A DNA stretch of 64,000 bases from a virus: positions 35,883 through 99,882 of the IMG/VR virus record IMGVR_UViG_3300023181_000002; one strand, 5' to 3'. Within the stretch, counting starts at the first letter, position 1; each line of letters begins with the position of its first letter. The notes under the pieces are model-generated. The model searched no databases, was not told the origin of the DNA, and saw only the letters and a program-made list of their open reading frames with translations. The position numbers and the translations under genes were made by a program. This document shows, piece after piece, positions 27,321 to 36,717 of this stretch.

Positions 27321-27830
27321 ATGTCATTAGAAGAAATCTACAAAATCGTAAATGACTTTAAAGAAGAGCAGAGATTAAGATGGCTCTCAAATGATAACAC
27401 CATCGAAGATTTGTTCTACGTATTGCTATCTGAAAGGGTTGACAAGAAATCTATACAAGAAGTTGTAGAGCTTGCTATCATTGAACACTTCGATGTGAAT
27501 CGTATTGATTTTCACCGTGTGAAGATGGGTAAATATGGAGATGCTGAATCTATACCAGATAATATTAGACGTGTCGCTCATGCAAGAAAATGGCACGTTA
27601 GTATCTTAATGAATATGCTCCATGTATCAAATTTCACAATGAAGAGTAATTACGGTAATTGGTATCATCATAGAATAGCATTCGATCACAGGCCGGCTTA
27701 TATGGGAGCTTTAATGCCTTGTTCTGTCGAAGATCAATCTAACAGAGATCACCTGCTTTCTATCGGTAACATTATAAAAAGAATGTGCAATGAAGAGGGG
27801 CTTTTAGATGAAAGATTGGATTTAATTTAA
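27321..27830 (+). CDS. hypothetical protein of plus-strand island
   Basis: A 169-residue protein with a helical, charged N-terminal half (SLEEIYKIVNDFKEEQRLRWLSNDNTIEDLF) and a His/Trp/Tyr-rich C-terminal half (KWHVSILMNMLHVSNF, GNWYHHRIAFDHRPAYMGALMP). It is transcribed against the surrounding late genes. I recognise no family. Its place in a two-gene insertion between capsid and phosphatase genes suggests accessory, possibly anti-host, function. Confidence 0.6.
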   Translation: MSLEEIYKIVNDFKEEQRLRWLSNDNTIEDLFYVLLSERVDKKSIQEVVELAIIEHFDVNRIDFHRVKMGKYGDAESIPDNIRRVAHARKWHVSILMNMLHVSNFTMKSNYGNWYHHRIAFDHRPAYMGALMPCSVEDQSNRDHLLSIGNIIKRMCNEEGLLDERLDLI

Positions 27831-27848
27831 ACTTTAAGAAAATACACA

Positions 27849-28310
27849 ATGAATGATCATTTGAAATTTCTACAGAACATTATCAACGAAGAAATTAAAG
27901 AAGTTAAGTTATGGCCGAATCCTCAAAAAGATTTAATGGTAGAAGAGCTTCAATCTGCTGATGTATTAATCAATGAATGCACAGACACGAAAGAGTTTAA
28001 GTTCCCCTTTTACGCAGCTCTATGTTTTATGCGTAGAGGTATGAAAATTCAAGTAGATGAGTGGGATGGATTTATCCGGCTGGAAGGGAATTTACTCCCT
28101 ACAGGGAAAGGAGATAAAGTAACCTTAGCAATATCCGGAGGTATGCTTGATATTCGAGATCAAGATGGTAATAAGATAGATTATTTTGACAAAAGAGCTG
28201 AGGTAGTAAAAACTTCCCTTGCAAGAAAAAATGAAAATAGTAATTGCTTTTCAATTTACAGCCTAAATAATCGACTTGAGTTTGTGGACGGCGAATATAT
28301 CAAAGCCTAA
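27849..28310 (+). CDS. hypothetical protein with DUF2829 (Tad2)-like segment
   Basis: A 153-residue protein. Residues about 52-80 read 'FPFYAALCFMRRGMKIQVDEWDGFIRLEG', close in pattern to DUF2829 (F..AL..mk.G.ki.r..WdG..i.l), a family whose phage members include the Thoeris anti-defence protein Tad2 that sequesters cyclic-nucleotide signals. The N-terminal about 50 residues and the rest do not match, so the resemblance could be coincidental. It overlaps the convergent phosphatase gene by 11 bases. Confidence 0.5.
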   Translation: MNDHLKFLQNIINEEIKEVKLWPNPQKDLMVEELQSADVLINECTDTKEFKFPFYAALCFMRRGMKIQVDEWDGFIRLEGNLLPTGKGDKVTLAISGGMLDIRDQDGNKIDYFDKRAEVVKTSLARKNENSNCFSIYSLNNRLEFVDGEYIKA

Positions 28311-28767
28311 CAATTCTCTCCCACCCATTTCGGAGATATCCTTCAATCCCTTTACCTGGCGCATATTCCGGGTAAAGGTCTTCAAACTCTTCGCGGCACT
28401 CCTGAAAGGAATCTCCCTCAAAGAGCATCATCTTTCCGAAGTATGCCATAATGATTGACATGCTGCGAGATTTACCTTGATTACATCTTACAAGTACCGG
28501 GCGATGCTTTATGTTCGCATTGATGAATTTAAATGCTTCCCTAAAAATAGGATCTGTATATTCTGCTTTGAATTCAAACGGAGCATCCACCAAATTTAGC
28601 GTCAAAGCATCTTTCGTTTCATGAATTAAATAGTTCAGGTGATTTGATTCAACTTTTCCTACGGCGTTTACATGCCAAGGCGATTTTGCAGCGTTAATTA
28701 CAGCCCATCCTTCAAGAGGTTCATCCTTTTCGCTTCCATAGAAGAGATTATCCAGTACTTCTACCAT
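28300..28767 (-). CDS. dual-specificity-phosphatase-like protein
   Basis: A 155-residue protein of the Cys-based phosphatase superfamily. The P-loop reads 'PVLVRCNQGKSRSMS', giving a C-x5-R motif with Cys95 and Arg101; the usual His before Cys is Arg. Asp61 (NLVDAPFEF) lies 34 residues upstream, where the general-acid loop is expected. It would hydrolyse phosphate esters, possibly phosphoproteins. It begins two bases after the stop of the gene for the kinase-containing giant virion protein, and is in the same transcript. Confidence 0.75.
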   Translation of the reverse strand: MVEVLDNLFYGSEKDEPLEGWAVINAAKSPWHVNAVGKVESNHLNYLIHETKDALTLNLVDAPFEFKAEYTDPIFREAFKFINANIKHRPVLVRCNQGKSRSMSIIMAYFGKMMLFEGDSFQECREEFEDLYPEYAPGKGIEGYLRNGWERIVRL

Positions 28768-28769
28768 AA

Positions 28770-31700
28770 CTAATCGTATAAATATTCAGGCACTTCTTCC
28801 TCTTCACCGCCATTCTCTTCGAGATACTGATTCTCGTCACCTTCCGGAGATTCCAATGTAATATCTTCTTCTTTAAGACCCTTCGCTGTAGGCTTCTCGT
28901 TTAAACGCTTCACTAAAGGGTTAATCCATGTCTTTGGAGCTAAACCGCTTGTGCCTACTAATTTCGAAGTGTTGTTAATCCAGTCATAAATTGTTTTATC
29001 AACTTCCTTTTCAGTTTGACCATCCCACTGATTGATCAATTGAATGGTTTCTCCTGCGGTCTTAAGAAGCTGATCAATCGTATCAGCGCCGGGAACTTCC
29101 AAGATACCGTCTGCCCATGGTTCGTTGTCAATGTTCGATATAATGGTTTGCAATAACTCAGAAGCAAACCCTGGTGCTAAACCAAGCGCGTAACGGGCAT
29201 AATCAAAGCCAAACTTATCTCTCCAGTAATTCTTATCTTTATCATCGTCTCCGTTTAACGCAGCTCTGAATAGCCCTACAGCAACGTTTGTAGAAGCCAT
29301 CCATAAAGGGTTGATAATGGCATTTGAAACCAACGATCCCTTAAGGCGTGATAATAAGATTGCTTTCTCTTCTGGCGTAACCTTATCCTTGTATTTGTAA
29401 TACTCAATAGCAGATCCTGCAAGTTGATTCCATAGCTTCTGCGTTTGCCCTGAATACATCGTGACAAGACGTGTGGCGAAATTAGGATTACGCTGCGTCA
29501 TGGTCAAATCGGCAGGGTCGCTCATCTGGTTTGTCAGATAAAGCGTTTCTGTGACTTTACTTGCAATCAGGTCTGCCTGCTGTTCTGGGGTTAAAGAAGA
29601 ATGATCTTCAGCGACTTCCTTCTTAGCGGCCAAATAATAAGCGATAATCACAGCACGGTCCAATCGTCTGATGTTCGCCATGCCATATTCCTCATTAAAG
29701 GAATCAATCTTATTATAAAGCTGCTTCGCCCATGCTTTCCCTTTGGAGGTGAACTTTAAATCACCAATGCCTTGCGTATCCGTGTACTGATTTTGCCCAT
29801 AAACGAGACGCTGTATCACGGTTGCATAACGCTCTTCATGTTTCTCTTTTTCAGCCGGATCAGTGATATCCTGTCCGAGTATCTCCTTTATATAAGCAGC
29901 TTCTGTAGTATCAGTTCCTAGAGCCGTTTTGAATCCTTCGCCGGTTGTTTCTATCAAAGTTCCTCCTGCGGTACGATCTATCGTAGAACCCCCTGCGGAC
30001 ATCTTTAAAAGTGGTCCTAATACATCTGCCGAAAATAGATTCTTATTCTTGATATAACCAAGTCCCAAAGCGGAAGCCATCGTACCAAGCTGCTTTGTAG
30101 AGATGCCGATATTGCTACGGAATGTATTCGCAGTGTATTTTACCATCAACGTTACCAATGGTTTAATACTATCCTGCCCTTTGGAAGATTCAAACTGCTG
30201 CTGACGGTAGCTTTGAAGATTTTTTATGGTATCGTTTAATATCTCAGTGATTTCTCCCTTATTTTCGCCATCATAATCAGAAGTCACCGCATTCTGTAAA
30301 CTTTTCAGGTTGTGCACAAGCTTCGTGCTTCCCAAGATATGCCCTACAGATTCTTTATAAGAGTCAAAGCTGTCAAGAATATCCTCTGCATACACAGCAT
30401 CCGGACGCGCGGTGCGTTCTTGTAATTGTCTGCTGTCTTCCAGATCAGGAGAGAATGAATTGACCTTGTCCTGAGCACTTATCCCTTTAACGGATTGCAC
30501 CGGGGAATAGTCGGGTATTACTTTAAACGGCTTGCCTGGATTAATTGCTTCATTTTCTTTATTAAGAAGCTCTCTTACTTTGGCATCGTTAAAAGTGTTC
30601 TTTATCTTCTTAAACCCTTCACGGAAATCAGCCGGCCCGGAGTTCGTTACGAAATCTTCCAAACGATCCATTTCATCCTGCGTAAACAAGCCATACTGCT
30701 GCGCGGTTTTCAGGAGCTGTAAATCTCCTTTAGCATCCGCTTCCATTGCGACATCTTTTTTGAAATGCACGCCTTTATAAACAGACCCTACTGTTTCCTT
30801 ATCATTAAAGAATAGTTTCGGATCATCAGGATCAACGTCGTAAAAACTATCTACAACAAGCGAAGTGTGATCTTCAGTGTATTCAGTGCCGGCAGAATCT
30901 TTCACCTTTCTTACGGTATATTCCGGTCCCATACTGCGCTGTGATTGATGCGTTGCGACCAAATTGGCAATCGTTCCCAATGGAAGCAAAACATTCCTCA
31001 CTACCGACTTCTGGGTAGCGCGATCCCACTGAATCATCTGTACAGGAAGTTTCTCAACAGTATCAATCGTACGGCTTCCTCTATGGGTAGAATACGGGCC
31101 TAAATCTCTTCGGGCAGGTTCGTAGCCACGCCCCATGATATTCAAGGCACGGTTACGGACATTAGATGCTTCGCGTTTTACATCACGAATAACTGATTTT
31201 AATACCCGGTCAAATCCATCAATACCCTGTACAAGCGTTTCAAGGTTATTAAGCCTCTTGAAAGAAGACTGAATCAGCCAGTGGTTTACCTTGTAAGCGG
31301 CATTCCCGTCTACACGCTGTTTTTCCAAAAAGTCTGCTGATTCCTGAATTCCTTTTACAATCCTGTTCGGAGCACCTTTCTTACCCTGTAAAGGCATAAT
31401 GATCATCTCATTATTTTGTCCCGGAAGAAAGTATGAGTCATTCTCTTTAGAGATGTCTCTTGACCAATTCTCGTCAGTTTTTACTCCATTCACTTCACTT
31501 GCACCAAGATACTTCCATCCGTATTTCTTTTGGGTATTCGCGATAAAAGTCTTCTGTGCTCCGGTTAAATCTGAAGCGAGTACACCAAACACGCCTGCAC
31601 TTTCAAGTTCTACTTTCGCTTTATCCTGAAGCTCCTGATGTGTTCCGATTTGTTCCCCCGGCGCAGGTGCTCCGAAAGAGAAAAGAATATTGGTGTTTAT

Positions 31701-34700
31701 CTCTGATTTAGGGACTGTATAGATTCGTTTCGTCTTATCACCACGTATTTTATAAGAATCACCTTCTTCACCTTCAATCGTGCCACGCATAGGAGTTCCT
31801 GCCTGATCAAAGGTTATTTGTTGACCAATCGCTTCTGAAGGCTTAATACTTGGTTTATCCCATGAAATAGCCGCCTGTTCTTGTTTATCCAGTTCCTGTA
31901 TAATTTCAGGAGCCAACTCTTCCTCGACAGGCGTTTCAATAGCCTGCTCTTGTGAAGGATTCAGTATCGCATTGATCTCTTCGCTACTTATGCCTGAAAT
32001 TTCTTTTCCTCCCAGTATATCAGCAGCAACTTTTGAAGCGAACTGATCCATCTCCATATTGCTAAGTTGTTCAGGTGTTAACGTTTCAATAGCAGGAACA
32101 TTAGCAAAATATTCTTTAATACGTCCAAATACTTCTTTCACCCAATTCTTGAAATCAGCCTTACGGGTATTACCCACAAAAGATTCTCCATTGTTACCGA
32201 TTGCTCTGGCAAGGGCTTCCTCTTGCTGTGCCTGCTCTGGTAGTTTACTATAATTAGGATCACGCTTAACAGATTTTAAATAGCCGCTATTCGATAGTAA
32301 AGCAATTCCCCTGTCATATAATGCCTGATCGTTTTGGCGTGCCCATAGCGTCCATATATGCCCAAACTCATGAAGAGGCGTATTCGGATCAGATTCTATC
32401 GTTTGCGGATTTAAATATACTTGTCCTTCACGGATAAATCCTGTCGGGGCTTTCGCTGAGATAGGCAACCCCGCAGCATTCATAAACTCTTTCAGGTTCA
32501 CCGGGATAACAACATCCACATTAGGGAACGCTTTAGAAATTTGCTTGATAACATTTCCTACGATACCTGGCGCTACTACTGGTAGCTCTGATACCGTTTC
32601 TGCTGCCGGCGCTGTACTCTGGTCGCCTCCGCTGCTGTCTCCGGCAGTCTCGTTAATGATAGGGTCAAGTTTTCTGAGGACTTCCTGTAACTGTCCGTCA
32701 ACTGATCCAATCTGTTCACTGACGCTGTCAAGTTGTCCAATAAGCTCTGTGATAGATTCGTCTGTTTCTTCGCTTGGGATAACCTCCTCTGCGACTTGTT
32801 CAACAGATCCAGCGACAGGCTGTACCGGTTCTGTGTTGTTTTGAGCAGATTCGAGAGCGCTTGCGAGTTGTGCCTGCGCAGCGTATTGTTGTTTGACTGA
32901 ACGTGATTTTCGGGTATTGCGGCGAGTTCCTTCGCTGACAGGATTTTCATTGGTGCCTTGTGTTATAGGTTGTATATTCTCTGCATTTAAAATATCTTGA
33001 TCAGTTATCTCGTTGGCAAGTGCCGTACCTCCAAATCCTTTCTCTGCTGTGTTCAACTCTATCAAAGGATCGATATAAAACAAATTCCCATCTTTATCAA
33101 TCAAGGCATTATCCCTTTCATTGATATCCGACAAAAGAAAGTCTCCGAGAGCATAGTGCTCTTTACCAACAGACTCGAATCCAAGCTTTTTCATGCTATC
33201 CTGAATATCCTTCAAGGAAGCGGAAAACTTAGCCTGGACTAAAGGCTGTTTAACAATCGCCGAAAATTGCCCCCTTTTATTTCTTCCGAATCCCTCAAGC
33301 TCGTACTTCGTCTCAGGGAACAAATAATTGTGCATGGCAATCCTGTCAAAGAAAGTCAGGATATCTTTGTGCGAAGCCAGGTTGTTTACCTTTAAAAGAG
33401 ACTTTCTATCAGGTGTATAATACACAGAGGACTCAAAGCCCTTACCGTAATATTCTCCCAATTCCTTGTCAGGATTTTCATACCAGATGCCTTCTTCTTT
33501 AGCATACGCTTCTAGGTCGCGCTCTTGCTTGAGTCTACTTTCGTTTTGAGTGCTTTCATCTGTGCTGTCAAAGCCTCTTGCGATAAGGGATGCTTCAACA
33601 TTTCGGATACCGCCTTCTGCGCGGCCAGACTCGATTTCCGGTGATAATCGTTGAGGTAACGATTGTCCTTCGATGCTTGCTTTTGCATAATCTTTTATAT
33701 TTTGTATACTAACAGCACTTTCTGTGTTGGTGTCAGAATTTTGTGCTGTTTCTATCGGGGCATTATTTTCTATAGGAGCAGCTTCTTGAGCTTGATTTAC
33801 AGGCGCTTCCTCTATAGGTGCTACTACTGGTGGCTCTGGTCTTAATTCTGGTGCCTGCTGATAGGATTTCTCACTGGCAAGCGTATTAAGATCATTCTCT
33901 ATCGCGGCCACAACATCATCGATCTGAGCCAGAGTATAAGCTCTGCCAGAAGCCTTTCTTTTGTTTTGCCACAATTTACGTGTAGCCGTTAACTCAGAAA
34001 TTGCTTTGTCAATTCTTTTCACAGGTACAGTTGTATCACCGCCTTCTATATCCAATATCGTATCGATACTGTCATTGGAAGGAGTATATACATCAGCAAC
34101 TGCTGCCGGAATATTCAGCTCTTTTTGTTTCGCTAAAATAGTTTGCTCGAAAGGGTCAACTCTTTTTCCGTTCACACTCGGCAAAAATCCTACTACATTC
34201 TGAAAGTCTTCTTCCGAAAGCACAGGTACGGATGGTGTTGTTGATTTTTGATCCTGAGCGATAATTTGAGTGTAAAAATCATATGCCTTTGTCACGCGGT
34301 CCGAGATCGCATCATACACAGAAGGATTTGTATTCAAAGTCTGTGCCGCCTGCGCAGTAACCCCTATAAGATCAGCCGCATCCTGACGGTAATCAAAAGG
34401 CGATGTTGCCGCCGCAGAAGCATGCGCTGTCTGGTTATTAGCAATATTAGCCGCAGCCTGCGCATAGTTCTGATAATTACTGATCGGCACGTACTGCTTC
34501 TCAAAGCGCTGTATTGGTTTGTATTTACCTTTATCAAGTTGTGAAACGATATCAGTTGCTGGCTGTACAGGAATTGTGTTTACCTGGCGAATAGCCGTTG
34601 ATTCATTATCTCTGACAATAAGCGAACCATCAGGCAATACTGTTTCCGTATCTGGAGAAAAATCCTGGTCAGGGAATAGGTTACTATTCAAAAATGATCT

Positions 34701-36656
34701 ACCCATTCCCTTACGCGTATCATCCTGACTGGTGATTTCTGGTAATGCCTGCTGAAAGAGTGCTTCTGTTTGTTGCGACTGATTGTTAATATCCTCCATC
34801 GCAAGATATTCTCCTGTCTGTGGATTCTTATCACCTAGCTGCTGTTCGATTGTTGCTTTCTGCGCTTCCAGCTTTGTAGCGGCAAGAGAATTGCCTTCAG
34901 ACTTTGCCTGATCAGCTTGCGCCTGTAATTGATCTACTTGCTGTTTCGCTCCTTCGAACTGTGTTTTCGCTGCCTGGATATTGTTACGCGTATCTGTGAT
35001 GTTAAACATCGATAACCGGTCCTGCGCGTCAAGATTCGGCATATCTTTAAACTCGTAGAAAGAGTCGTATAGCAGATCCGCCTTCTTCGCTACATTCTCA
35101 AGCTTTTGCTGATCAAGCTGCCCATTCGCATCATTAAACTGCCCATTCTGTGTTGCCACATCAAGGAGCGATTTAACGCGTGCATTAGTTTTAAGCTCTT
35201 CAATAGTCGCATTGGGATTGTTTTTAAGCTGCTCTTTGATGTCAGCATTCACAAAGGCACCCAATGTTTCGTGCATCTCTTTGGAGTTTGGCGCGAACGA
35301 GCCTATCGTCCCTCCAAGGAAACCTCCTAAAAGAGCACCATAAGTAGCATCTTCTAAAGTTTTATACGCATCCGTTTGGAATTCACCATTACCGGGAGAA
35401 GTTTGAGCGTCTCCCATTAAGTTGTTGTAGCCTCGCTGTGCGCCATAACTCGCCCACTCCTGAGCAAATTCTGTTGCTGCTTCAGGAAGCGCTCCTTTAG
35501 CGAACTTTCTTCCAAGATTTCCGACTTGCTTTTTAAGTACAGCCATTGAGCCTTGATTAGAAAGCTCGGCGACAGACTCTTTAAAGGTTTTTTCTACTAC
35601 GTCATTGAATAGTTCTTTCGTGATGCCTTTTGAAGCGAGATCAGAAATAGCCTGAGCGCTCTTATCTTTTACAACACGCTTAATAACTTCTTTACCGGCA
35701 TTGCCTTTCAAAGCATTTAATATACCTGCTTCACCCGCAAGTTCCAATGCTGATTGAACCAGGCTTGTACCCGTAGCATATAAAGTAGCTTCAGTACCTT
35801 TTAAACCTGCATCATGCGCATCATCCTGATTGCCACCATACATCTGCGCGAAAGACATTAAAAAAGAAGCCTTCTTTGTAGGAGCTAAAATTGAAACAAG
35901 GCTACCTACGCCTGAGCCTACACCCGCAAGCCATTTGTTTGCATCCGCAGCCTGGCTTAAATCTATCTCAATATGACCATCCGTGCCAGTTTTAAAACTG
36001 ACAGGATTTTGCTTTGTCGTTTCGTCTATCTCTACCCCAGCTTTTGAAAAGCCTTTGTCAATACTCTTTTTAATACCATCATACTGTTGACGGTAAATTT
36101 GAGCATCGGCAATATCTTTCGAGCTTGCCCAAGGCAATTTTGCCTTTAAGTCGAGAGATAATTGATTGGTGTCATTTAAGAAATCTGCCGTTCCTTCCGC
36201 AAGTCCTAGTACTGAATTCCACACAGAACCCATTAAAGCAGTCGTACCGCTTACCCGCTGTACAGGAGGCTTATTAGGTTGATCGATTTGTTGTACCTGC
36301 GGGGCAGCACCCGTTGCAGGTGTCACATCTGGAGAAGCAATATTCTGAGCACGTTGCTCTCTTCGGGATTGAACCTCTGACTGGCGTGCCGCTTTAGCAC
36401 TCGCTGCATTTTCTAAAAGCTTTGTATAACGTGAAGTTTGTCCGATGGTATCAAAAGCAGTAAAAGCCTGCGTAATGGCTTTCTCTTTCGCTTCACCTCC
36501 CTGTGCGATATACCCGTTCAATTGAGACTGCCACGCAATCGGATCGCGTCCGCTATCAACAAGCGCCTGCCTGTAAGAGTCAGGAAGCGTAACAGATTTA
36601 ATATCTGCAAAATAATCCAATGGCTTAACTTCGGTGGTCGGCTGCTGTTTTGCCAT
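28770..36656 (-). CDS. giant polyvalent virion protein with kinase-like and zincin metallopeptidase modules
   Basis: A 2628-residue protein of the large polyvalent type, thought to be packaged and injected with phage DNA. An N-terminal region has Gly-rich hydrophobic helices (GALLGGFLGGTIGSF). A coiled coil lies at about 550-620. A kinase-PolyVal-like domain spans about 1045-1205 (GKGFESSVYY, SLLKVNN, IAMHNYLFPETKYELEGFG, KQPLVQ, FYIDP). A zincin motif 'PLHEFGHIW' lies near 1428. The C-terminal third is helical with a hydrophobic patch near 2450 and an acidic end. It could modify host proteins and cut peptides during infection. No RNA-polymerase DxDxD signature was found. Confidence 0.8.
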   Translation of the reverse strand: MAKQQPTTEVKPLDYFADIKSVTLPDSYRQALVDSGRDPIAWQSQLNGYIAQGGEAKEKAITQAFTAFDTIGQTSRYTKLLENAASAKAARQSEVQSRREQRAQNIASPDVTPATGAAPQVQQIDQPNKPPVQRVSGTTALMGSVWNSVLGLAEGTADFLNDTNQLSLDLKAKLPWASSKDIADAQIYRQQYDGIKKSIDKGFSKAGVEIDETTKQNPVSFKTGTDGHIEIDLSQAADANKWLAGVGSGVGSLVSILAPTKKASFLMSFAQMYGGNQDDAHDAGLKGTEATLYATGTSLVQSALELAGEAGILNALKGNAGKEVIKRVVKDKSAQAISDLASKGITKELFNDVVEKTFKESVAELSNQGSMAVLKKQVGNLGRKFAKGALPEAATEFAQEWASYGAQRGYNNLMGDAQTSPGNGEFQTDAYKTLEDATYGALLGGFLGGTIGSFAPNSKEMHETLGAFVNADIKEQLKNNPNATIEELKTNARVKSLLDVATQNGQFNDANGQLDQQKLENVAKKADLLYDSFYEFKDMPNLDAQDRLSMFNITDTRNNIQAAKTQFEGAKQQVDQLQAQADQAKSEGNSLAATKLEAQKATIEQQLGDKNPQTGEYLAMEDINNQSQQTEALFQQALPEITSQDDTRKGMGRSFLNSNLFPDQDFSPDTETVLPDGSLIVRDNESTAIRQVNTIPVQPATDIVSQLDKGKYKPIQRFEKQYVPISNYQNYAQAAANIANNQTAHASAAATSPFDYRQDAADLIGVTAQAAQTLNTNPSVYDAISDRVTKAYDFYTQIIAQDQKSTTPSVPVLSEEDFQNVVGFLPSVNGKRVDPFEQTILAKQKELNIPAAVADVYTPSNDSIDTILDIEGGDTTVPVKRIDKAISELTATRKLWQNKRKASGRAYTLAQIDDVVAAIENDLNTLASEKSYQQAPELRPEPPVVAPIEEAPVNQAQEAAPIENNAPIETAQNSDTNTESAVSIQNIKDYAKASIEGQSLPQRLSPEIESGRAEGGIRNVEASLIARGFDSTDESTQNESRLKQERDLEAYAKEEGIWYENPDKELGEYYGKGFESSVYYTPDRKSLLKVNNLASHKDILTFFDRIAMHNYLFPETKYELEGFGRNKRGQFSAIVKQPLVQAKFSASLKDIQDSMKKLGFESVGKEHYALGDFLLSDINERDNALIDKDGNLFYIDPLIELNTAEKGFGGTALANEITDQDILNAENIQPITQGTNENPVSEGTRRNTRKSRSVKQQYAAQAQLASALESAQNNTEPVQPVAGSVEQVAEEVIPSEETDESITELIGQLDSVSEQIGSVDGQLQEVLRKLDPIINETAGDSSGGDQSTAPAAETVSELPVVAPGIVGNVIKQISKAFPNVDVVIPVNLKEFMNAAGLPISAKAPTGFIREGQVYLNPQTIESDPNTPLHEFGHIWTLWARQNDQALYDRGIALLSNSGYLKSVKRDPNYSKLPEQAQQEEALARAIGNNGESFVGNTRKADFKNWVKEVFGRIKEYFANVPAIETLTPEQLSNMEMDQFASKVAADILGGKEISGISSEEINAILNPSQEQAIETPVEEELAPEIIQELDKQEQAAISWDKPSIKPSEAIGQQITFDQAGTPMRGTIEGEEGDSYKIRGDKTKRIYTVPKSEINTNILFSFGAPAPGEQIGTHQELQDKAKVELESAGVFGVLASDLTGAQKTFIANTQKKYGWKYLGASEVNGVKTDENWSRDISKENDSYFLPGQNNEMIIMPLQGKKGAPNRIVKGIQESADFLEKQRVDGNAAYKVNHWLIQSSFKRLNNLETLVQGIDGFDRVLKSVIRDVKREASNVRNRALNIMGRGYEPARRDLGPYSTHRGSRTIDTVEKLPVQMIQWDRATQKSVVRNVLLPLGTIANLVATHQSQRSMGPEYTVRKVKDSAGTEYTEDHTSLVVDSFYDVDPDDPKLFFNDKETVGSVYKGVHFKKDVAMEADAKGDLQLLKTAQQYGLFTQDEMDRLEDFVTNSGPADFREGFKKIKNTFNDAKVRELLNKENEAINPGKPFKVIPDYSPVQSVKGISAQDKVNSFSPDLEDSRQLQERTARPDAVYAEDILDSFDSYKESVGHILGSTKLVHNLKSLQNAVTSDYDGENKGEITEILNDTIKNLQSYRQQQFESSKGQDSIKPLVTLMVKYTANTFRSNIGISTKQLGTMASALGLGYIKNKNLFSADVLGPLLKMSAGGSTIDRTAGGTLIETTGEGFKTALGTDTTEAAYIKEILGQDITDPAEKEKHEERYATVIQRLVYGQNQYTDTQGIGDLKFTSKGKAWAKQLYNKIDSFNEEYGMANIRRLDRAVIIAYYLAAKKEVAEDHSSLTPEQQADLIASKVTETLYLTNQMSDPADLTMTQRNPNFATRLVTMYSGQTQKLWNQLAGSAIEYYKYKDKVTPEEKAILLSRLKGSLVSNAIINPLWMASTNVAVGLFRAALNGDDDKDKNYWRDKFGFDYARYALGLAPGFASELLQTIISNIDNEPWADGILEVPGADTIDQLLKTAGETIQLINQWDGQTEKEVDKTIYDWINNTSKLVGTSGLAPKTWINPLVKRLNEKPTAKGLKEEDITLESPEGDENQYLEENGGEEEEVPEYLYD

Positions 36657-36705
36657 GGTTACAACAATTTAAACAAATAATTATTTTTCTTTAAAATATA
36701 TTTCA

Positions 36706-36713
36706 TATATTTG
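36706..36713 (+). promoter_or_regulatory. TATATTTG -7 box before first TnpB gene
   Basis: A perfect TAnnTTTG Bacteroidota -7 box ends four bases before the ATG at 36718, so the transcript would start at or next to the start codon (leaderless). A clear TTG -33 box is not visible at the expected distance. Confidence 0.5.
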
Positions 36714-36717
36714 TGCT

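Noticed and set aside
28770-36656. Possible virion RNA polymerase as in crAss-like phages
   Set aside because: No DxDxD or DFDGD catalytic signature could be found; kinase-like and zincin motifs explain the protein better.
36663-36717. Left-end hairpin of the first TnpB element
   Set aside because: A palindrome (AAATAATTATTT) is present, but AT-rich sequence makes it likely by chance, and I could not set the element border.
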